A stretch of 64,000 bases of DNA from Lichina pygmaea (taxonomy: Eukaryota > Ascomycota > Lichinomycetes > Lichinales > Lichinaceae): NCBI GenBank assembly GCA_963422465.1, contig OY730173.1, positions 2,666,001 to 2,730,000 on the forward strand. The letters run 5' to 3'. The stretch's first letter is position 1. Each line of letters opens with the position of its first letter. The notes under the pieces are model-generated. The model made no database searches. It worked only from the letters and a program-made list of their open reading frames with translations, and was not told the origin of the DNA. A program made the translations under genes and the position numbers. Below, in pieces: positions 58,529 to 64,000 of this stretch.

Positions 58529-60190
58529 TCATAACGAAGATTTGCTCAAAGCATGAAGATGATGCCTATCCGCTAGCTCACGCATTTGGCGCTTGACGGA
58601 TGTGACGAAGCCGCTGCCTTCGTAGACCATTTGTGTGTACGTCATGGCCACACTTGCGCCAGCCTCCCGCACTCGCAGAACATCTTCACCGCAAGAGATC
58701 CCACCACTGGCGAAGATGGTTTTGGGTATCTTGGCCTGGTTCCCTGCATCAGCTGCCCCCAACGGCATATCAAGGGCGTGCCTGTACCTTCCGACAAGTT
58801 CAAGCGTCCTTTCAAACAAGAAATGCCCAGAATAGCCGCCTTGTTCTTGTAGGATGGCTGCCTCCTGCTGTGATACCGATCTGTTGAGTGGTGGTCTTTG
58901 CTTGGTCGTGTTTGCCACGATAACACCATCAACACCGGACTGCCAAACAGCTTCACATATCCCTTGGATGTCATCTTCTGCAGTCTCATCAGGACTAACT
59001 TTGACCATCACGGCTGGCTTTGTCCGCCGTGGGGTGCTCCTCGTGGCTTGAACAACACCAGTCAAGATGGCACTCAGAGGTTCTATCTTCTGCAGGGATC
59101 TCAGCCCCGGTGTGTTGGGACTTGAGACGTTGACGACAATGATGTCTGCATAATCTGCAAGATGCTTGACACACCGAATGTAGTCTTGCTTCACTGCCTC
59201 GGTATCATGTTCTGGTGTGTCTTTGTTTTTCGCAATCTGCACTGCGAGCAGCTGGCCGGCGTTCAGCGATCCTGGAGGCACCTCGGCATAGCCATCCAAT
59301 ACCAGCCTCTGTGCCTTTTCATCGATACCGAGCCCCTGGGCCTGGGCGAATTCTCGTACCCGGTGCCGCAGCTGCCTTGCCACATATGCAGCCCCTTTAG
59401 AGTTGAGCCCATATCGGTTGATCAGAGCTTGTTGTGACGGTATTCTCCAGACCCTTGGTTTAGGATTCCCATCCTGTGGCAACGGTGTGACTCCACCAAT
59501 CTCGACAATTGCCGGGCCCAGGGCGAAAAGGGGTGAGACAATTTCAGCGTCTTTATCCAGTCCTGCAGATACTGCCAAGGTGTTCTTGAGACGATGACCA
59601 AAGACTTCCACATGATCTTTCCCAGGGCCATCTTGATCACCACGTTCTCTGGGCTGTAATCCAAGCTGATAGAGAACCTTGAGAGTCATCACCCCAGCTT
59701 TGTGGGCCTCCTCTGCATCTGGGTATAAGGTTCTCAGGACTGGGACAACAAGCCACCGGTGAAATCCCGCTCGCGTGTCCGTCACGTACAAGTAGCCGAA
59801 AATGAGGAGGACCACGGTTGAGATGCCGACAGCCAGCCCCTGTCCGGTAATGCCTGACTGCAACGGAGCTACTGGATCTTCAATATCAATTTTTTGCTTG
59901 GCCGTCCGCCTGGAGAACGTCTTTCTTGGCAAAACAATAGCCGCAGCACCTAAAGGCCGGTAAGATACCGCCATCGGTCTAGCGTAGGATAGGCTAGAAA
60001 CACCACGGCTGCTGAAGGAATCAAGCACGCCAAGCGGCCCCGGCCCGGATCCGTGAGGCCGACGATTGTGTTCTTTAAGGTATATCTGAGAGTGACCATT
60101 GGATTCGAGCCATCGCCTTCGGAATGGGTTGTTGCGGAGGGCTCCGTTCGTCAGGTGTTTTGAGGCAGACGCTGATAGCGAGTGAAGCAT
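58529..60190 (-). CDS. mitochondrial dihydroorotate dehydrogenase (class 2)
   Basis: This enzyme oxidises dihydroorotate to orotate in pyrimidine synthesis and passes electrons to ubiquinone at the outer face of the inner mitochondrial membrane. The single exon codes for 553 aa from the ATG at 60190. The N-terminus is Arg/Ser-rich, as a presequence should be, followed by a membrane helix GLAVGISTVVLLIFGYLY near residue 125. The FMN barrel then shows VSAGLDKDAEIV, VEIGGVTPLPQDGNPKPRVW, NRYGLNSKGA, VVNVSSPNTPGLRSLQ with the class 2 catalytic serine, MVKVSPD, GVIVANTT and IFASGGISCGEDVL. Class 2 enzymes have this helix and a serine base, unlike the cytosolic class 1 form of yeast. The third codon positions look less GC-rich than in UPF1 or PEX5. 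It is divergent from the GFA gene. Confidence 0.95.
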   Translation of the reverse strand: MLHSLSASASKHLTNGALRNNPFRRRWLESNGHSQIYLKEHNRRPHGSGPGPLGVLDSFSSRGVSSLSYARPMAVSYRPLGAAAIVLPRKTFSRRTAKQKIDIEDPVAPLQSGITGQGLAVGISTVVLLIFGYLYVTDTRAGFHRWLVVPVLRTLYPDAEEAHKAGVMTLKVLYQLGLQPRERGDQDGPGKDHVEVFGHRLKNTLAVSAGLDKDAEIVSPLFALGPAIVEIGGVTPLPQDGNPKPRVWRIPSQQALINRYGLNSKGAAYVARQLRHRVREFAQAQGLGIDEKAQRLVLDGYAEVPPGSLNAGQLLAVQIAKNKDTPEHDTEAVKQDYIRCVKHLADYADIIVVNVSSPNTPGLRSLQKIEPLSAILTGVVQATRSTPRRTKPAVMVKVSPDETAEDDIQGICEAVWQSGVDGVIVANTTKQRPPLNRSVSQQEAAILQEQGGYSGHFLFERTLELVGRYRHALDMPLGAADAGNQAKIPKTIFASGGISCGEDVLRVREAGASVAMTYTQMVYEGSGFVTSVKRQMRELADRHHLHALSKSSL

Positions 60191-60520
60191 TGTTTCTCCG
60201 CAAAGGATAGCTGAACGAGAATCTAACTAGAGAAGGACTGCATGTAAGCTGAGCTGGTAAAGATGTGATCGAAGATGTTCTTACTGGTAGTCCGCGTGAC
60301 GAATTGAGATGAGCGAGCGGTAAGATTACCGGTGCAATAAGAGGCTCACGCCTTGAAGGCTGAAATTTCGGGTGCCGGTACTTCGTACGGCGCATAGGGC
60401 TACCGGACCGTAACATGCGTACGGTACCGGTACGGCACGGTATCGTACAGGTGGGGTGCCCCACGGTGCCAGCAAAAAGCGGGGTTGAGTGACTTAATTT
60501 TCAAGAAGATCTTCATCTTC
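60191..60520. promoter_or_regulatory. divergent promoter region (DHODH / GFA)
   Basis: The 330-bp space separates two genes read outward. It contains a dense island of GTAC, GGTACC and CGGTACGG units (about 60373-60450), partly palindromic, that could bind a dimeric factor. That function is inferred only from position and symmetry. Confidence 0.5.
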
Positions 60521-61351
60521 ATGGTCATGACGGTCTAGTAAGACAAGTTTTTACTCTTTCAGGCTCATATGGCTATCAACAGCCTCAGAATTGCAAGTCC
60601 AGAAACTGACATGTAGTTCTCCGCCAATAGCTCTCTCGAAGGCAGCTGCCAATGCGGCGCCGTCGAGTTCACCGTGGACTCGCACACACCGGTGCCATAT
60701 CAGCTATGTGCGTGCACCATCTGCCGAAAGGTTGGTGGCTACGGCGGGGCGGTCAACCTCGGGGCGATGGCCACGACGCTGAAGGTCAGAAAGGGAGCGG
60801 AAGATATCAGGTCAGTACCGCGTAGAAGGGGCCGCAGAGGCCACAGCCCAAGCCGTACAGCCTACGTCCCCGTATGAGTTACCTGCAGCGGCGGTCGCGG
60901 TCGTGGGCGTGATGATGTACTGGCAACGAACACCACACCATGTGTGGGCTGCTACAGGAAGTACCACGCCGTCGCCGACAGGGGCACGCCGGACGAGAAA
61001 CGGCTGCAGTCCGAGCGGGCCTTCTGCGTCCACTGCGCGACGATGCTGTGGGTCTACGACGCCCAATGGCCCGAGTTGATCCACCCGTTCGCCTCCGCCA
61101 TTGACAGCCCACTTCCGCCGCCCGACGGGATGGTCTGTATCATGGCCTGCTCGAAGCCGGACTGGGTCCGCTGGCCAGACGGCGAGAAGCAAATATACGA
61201 CAAGTATGGGCCGGATAGTATCGAAGAGTGCGTAGAAACCCCTTTCATGGGTTTGGATTTGATTTCTCGGTGGCGTGTTCCTCCTCGAGATATGGCTTCG
61301 ATAAGAGAGACGCTTGATGGACGGTGCGTCCGAGTGAAACAAGGATGCTAA
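60521..61351 (+). CDS. GFA/CENP-V family zinc protein (glutathione-dependent formaldehyde-activating type)
   Basis: Members of this family bind zinc through cysteines in a Mss4-like fold; bacterial Gfa promotes formaldehyde-glutathione adduct formation, but most fungal paralogues have unknown substrates. Three exons, 60521-60537, 60631-60810 and 60958-61351, close in phase and give 196 aa. The start reads MVMTVYSLEGSCQCGAVEF, with CQC, then CACTICRKVGGYGGAVNLG, then joined EDIRKYHAVADRGTPDEKR, FCVHCATMLWVYDAQWPELI and HPFASAID. The Cys-x-Cys, Cys-x2-Cys and Cys-x2-Cys sets are the expected zinc ligands. Exon 1 is only 17 nt and its choice rests on phase and splice signals; the rest is firm. 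Confidence 0.87.
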
Positions 61352-61755
61352 CATAGCATGTCCAAACGACCCTCAACAGGTGGCACCGTAGTTATGGGAA
61401 ATACGTCGAGTGAACAAGGGGTTCTTGCTGAGACTGATGTTGCGATGCAAGGAGCGTGCATGATCGGTCACAAGTGCAGATGCAGCGCCAGCGGGAGATT
61501 GCGGTTTGTCGCAGCAAGCTGTTCACCTCTTCGACGTCGATGTGATCAAACGCTTGACGCAATGCTATACGAGGCTATGGCCTAGAACTGTATTTTTCGA
61601 CATTTCAAAGATCTCCTGGCATTGAAAGCAAGGTGTCTCTGGAGTCATGTCGCAGATGACCCAGTGTGAGAAGAATGGAAAGGAGGAGACGAATAAAGTC
61701 AGAAGACGAAGAAGGCAGAACATGCCGGTAGAGACCGTATTTAGAGAAAGTCCTA
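61352..61755. other. intergenic region between convergent genes
   Basis: It contains the 3' ends of the GFA gene and QNS1. I see no gene or repeat here. Confidence 0.6.
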
Positions 61756-64000
61756 TCAAGAGCTACTAGCAGTAGATTTCTTCATCTGCTTCTCCATCTG
61801 CACAACCTCCTCGTCGATTCTCTTGAAGGGCCACGACCTATACATAGCTGGATACAAGCTGATCGCGAATTAGCACAGGCATTTGTAGATCTTAGCTTTG
61901 ACGTAACACTCACAATGGCCGATGATCAAACCTGTTGTCTGGGAAGCGTTAGCTGGACAAGTCGTTTCAGAGAGGACAAGAGTGCTAGTCTTACCGTCTG
62001 GGGAGTAATCATTGGAGTGCAGCGCAGGTGTGAGCGTTGTCATCTTGTGTCGATTGATCTGCAGCAGTCTTTAGCCGAGCTTGGAGACGTGGATGAAGGA
62101 AACCATTTACTGCATAGTAGTGGTAAAACTTCTTGACTTTCTCGGCCACCTGTCGTGGGCTGAGGTGACTCCAGTCATGTACCAACTAGTAAAACCAATC
62201 AGTCTAAGTTCACAGATCTGTGTGCATGGAAGCTTGTCATAGACTGCGTCAAGAGCAATGACAGTGCTCACCCGTTGGAACATGCTGAATGGCCCTAGCT
62301 TGTGCACTTTTCTGAGTATCCCGAACGTGCTCAACTCCTCGTAGGTCATGCTTGTGGCAGTCAGTGTTAGTCTGTGGTTTCAGACCTAGGTGAGAAGAGC
62401 GTGCTTACCCCATGTCAACTTCATCGCTCTGGACATATTCCTTTGTGATGGGCTCCAACTCGGCGGTGGGAACCGCGTCCAAGAATTCCCTCAGGACTGG
62501 GAGTTTGAACTCCGTCTCCGCCCACGCTATAAATTTTCTGAGGTCGCTCTTCGAGATGCTCCCGATGGGATTGATGTCTGCTGAGCTGCAGTCGTATTTT
62601 GTGAAGTACCCCTAGAGTATGGAGTCAGCGTCTTTCAAAGAATCACTTGCAACACACTAGGCTTACCCTAAGTGCTTCCCCAACGTTTGCAGATCCTGCA
62701 AGATGATGTCAGTACGCCAATCATGATACTTGCTGAATACTTGTGCGACAGGAGTGATACCAAGGACCAACAAAGAGCCTCCTCCAGGCCTTTTCCGAGT
62801 AGTGGGCAGCATCTGTGCAAATTCGTACGCCGTCACCTTGAGCACCCGTTAGCACGTGTGGAGTAAACCGACTGACTCCAGCACTACCATGCGAGATCGA
62901 GCCTGGATGTTCTGCAGCATTAGGCTCTCTGCCAGGGTTCCACCTTCGGTTTTGAACTTGGGCTCATACTCGAGGTGCTTGATGACGAGGTTCCGTTGTG
63001 CATTATAAACTTCATCGATGTCGAGATTCACATGGTACGAACTGATAACCTTTGACAGATCTTTCGCGCGCTGTCTCGTCTCCTTGGAGGATTGTTTGGC
63101 CATACCTAAGTAGATTGTATGAAACAGTTGGTTGCAAAGCTCCTCAGCAGTTGTCGGCAGTCTGTCCACGTATTTGGCTAGACGCTTGCAATCTGCAATT
63201 GCTTGCTTATTCCCTTCTTCGATGGCTTTGATGACTAGGCAGCACATCGAGTACACAGTGACAGCAGTGGCACAAGAATCTGGCAAAGTTAGCCGCAGCA
63301 TCGCTAGATCCTGCAACTGGATAAATCTACCTATGCCACCTGAAAGCGGAACAAGGTAGCCAGCCGCCCCGGATCTCCTCAGATAATCCCAAAGCCAGCA
63401 GCCTGTTGACATGGCAATCTCTTGTTCTGGCTTCAGATAGGAGGGTACCTTCGGCGATGTAGGTGAAAGAAGTGGGTTACGATTATCAGCATCAGACATC
63501 AGACTGAAGTCTGTCTCCACACGCATGTACGGCTCTGCTTTGATGGCCTGTAGACCACGGGACGGCTGTTGAAACCAAGCGTTAGCTATAGGCTGTCATC
63601 GAGAAGGATATAGAAAGCATACTGCGGATCTGTATGCCCGGACCTCCTCAAGATCAACGGTGGCAGTAATCACTTCGACATCACTCAACGAGAACTGTGA
63701 GCTCTGTGCCAAGAGCTTGCCGTTGATGATGACTGAATCCAGTTTATATCAGTACGCAGCCCTGTGCCAGTGGGCCAGAAAACAAAACACACTCATAGCA
63801 GAGCCATCGAAGTATCTGGAGCAAATGAAGTAAGCCTGACAAGAAACAGATGACATGTTATCGAGTCAAAAATGACGGCCGAAGAAAAGCCGACGTACAG
63901 CCTATCGCCACTGCTTTTGATTAGCCTAGTTTCAAGCCAGAGCAACGAGAGCTTATCCTTACTCGCAGCCTTGCTGGTTCGCATAGAGATATATACCTCC
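61756..64000 (-). CDS. QNS1: glutamine-dependent NAD+ synthetase, 5' end outside window
   Basis: Qns1 makes NAD from nicotinic acid adenine dinucleotide, ATP and ammonia drawn from glutamine. The window holds 14 exons (minus strand): 64000-63963, 63910-63899, 63815-63793, 63732-63623, 63565-63331, 63279-62888, 62836-62761, 62695-62667, 62611-62409, 62350-62272, 62185-62111, 62058-61995, 61938-61914 and 61858-61756. All phases close, giving 488 codons. The visible part starts in the nitrilase-type amidase domain ([18 protein letters not shown]) and runs through the synthetase: [15 protein letters not shown] (ATP-binding SGGxDS loop, made only after splicing), [55 protein letters not shown] and [14 protein letters not shown]. 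Intron density is far above that of the other genes, and one exon is 12 nt. The amidase catalytic cysteine lies outside the window. Confidence 0.95.

Noticed and set aside
1-64000. CRISPR arrays, prokaryotic operons or ribosome binding sites
   Set aside because: The window is eukaryotic nuclear DNA with spliced genes; the only regular repeats are coding ankyrin units, simple repeats and element ends.

Overview
This window is nuclear DNA of a filamentous ascomycete (Pezizomycotina). Its genes have short GT-AG introns, mostly 50-100 nt, often with CTAAC- or CTGAC-like branch points. The proteins are fungal housekeeping types whose details fit Pezizomycotina: a Pex5 starting MAFLGGAECST, an RPL5 with the ascomycete C-terminal half, an Mhp1-like leucine-rich protein, and an NLR of SesB-hydrolase/NACHT/ankyrin type. 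I cannot name the species. Coding sequence is GC-rich. Intergenic DNA carries many simple repeats and short GTAC/TACG-rich islands.

Layout, 1-20.5 kb: the 3' part of a phosphoinositide phospholipase C; a repeat-rich gap; an 8-exon NLR (4450-8888) with nine near-identical ankyrin repeats; a Tim17-like membrane protein; a 200-base assembly gap; IMP4 and UPF1 diverging from one promoter region; and a peroxiredoxin-like protein with a long serine-rich tail.

Layout, 20.5-46.6 kb: a candidate secreted protein; a small LTR element of Copia type that carries only a gag frame (identical LTRs, 5-bp target duplication) just upstream of a damaged F-box-like gene; a SIS-domain sugar-phosphate isomerase homologue; ATP10; a purine-rich minisatellite; an MHP1-like gene; PEX5; RPL5; then an accessory patch with an AT-hook gene whose exon-intron unit is duplicated in tandem, followed by three 3' remnants of Tad-like LINEs placed end to end.

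Layout, 46.6-64 kb: NUP192 (1878 aa, 4 exons), NPR3, COX19 (4 tiny exons), a class 2 dihydroorotate dehydrogenase, a GFA/CENP-V family protein, and the 3' part of glutamine-dependent NAD synthetase (QNS1), which is cut by 13 introns within 2.2 kb.

Most genes are unrelated housekeeping functions: mRNA decay, ribosome and pore assembly, mitochondrial complex assembly, TORC1 control, peroxisome import, pyrimidine and NAD synthesis. The accessory interest lies in the NLR, a nonself-recognition or cell-death type receptor whose repeat array looks homogenised, and in the 21.8-26 kb and 43.5-46.6 kb patches. Exon boundaries were worked out by eye from splice signals, reading phase and family knowledge. 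Where all phases close I give them as likely; no transcript data were available.
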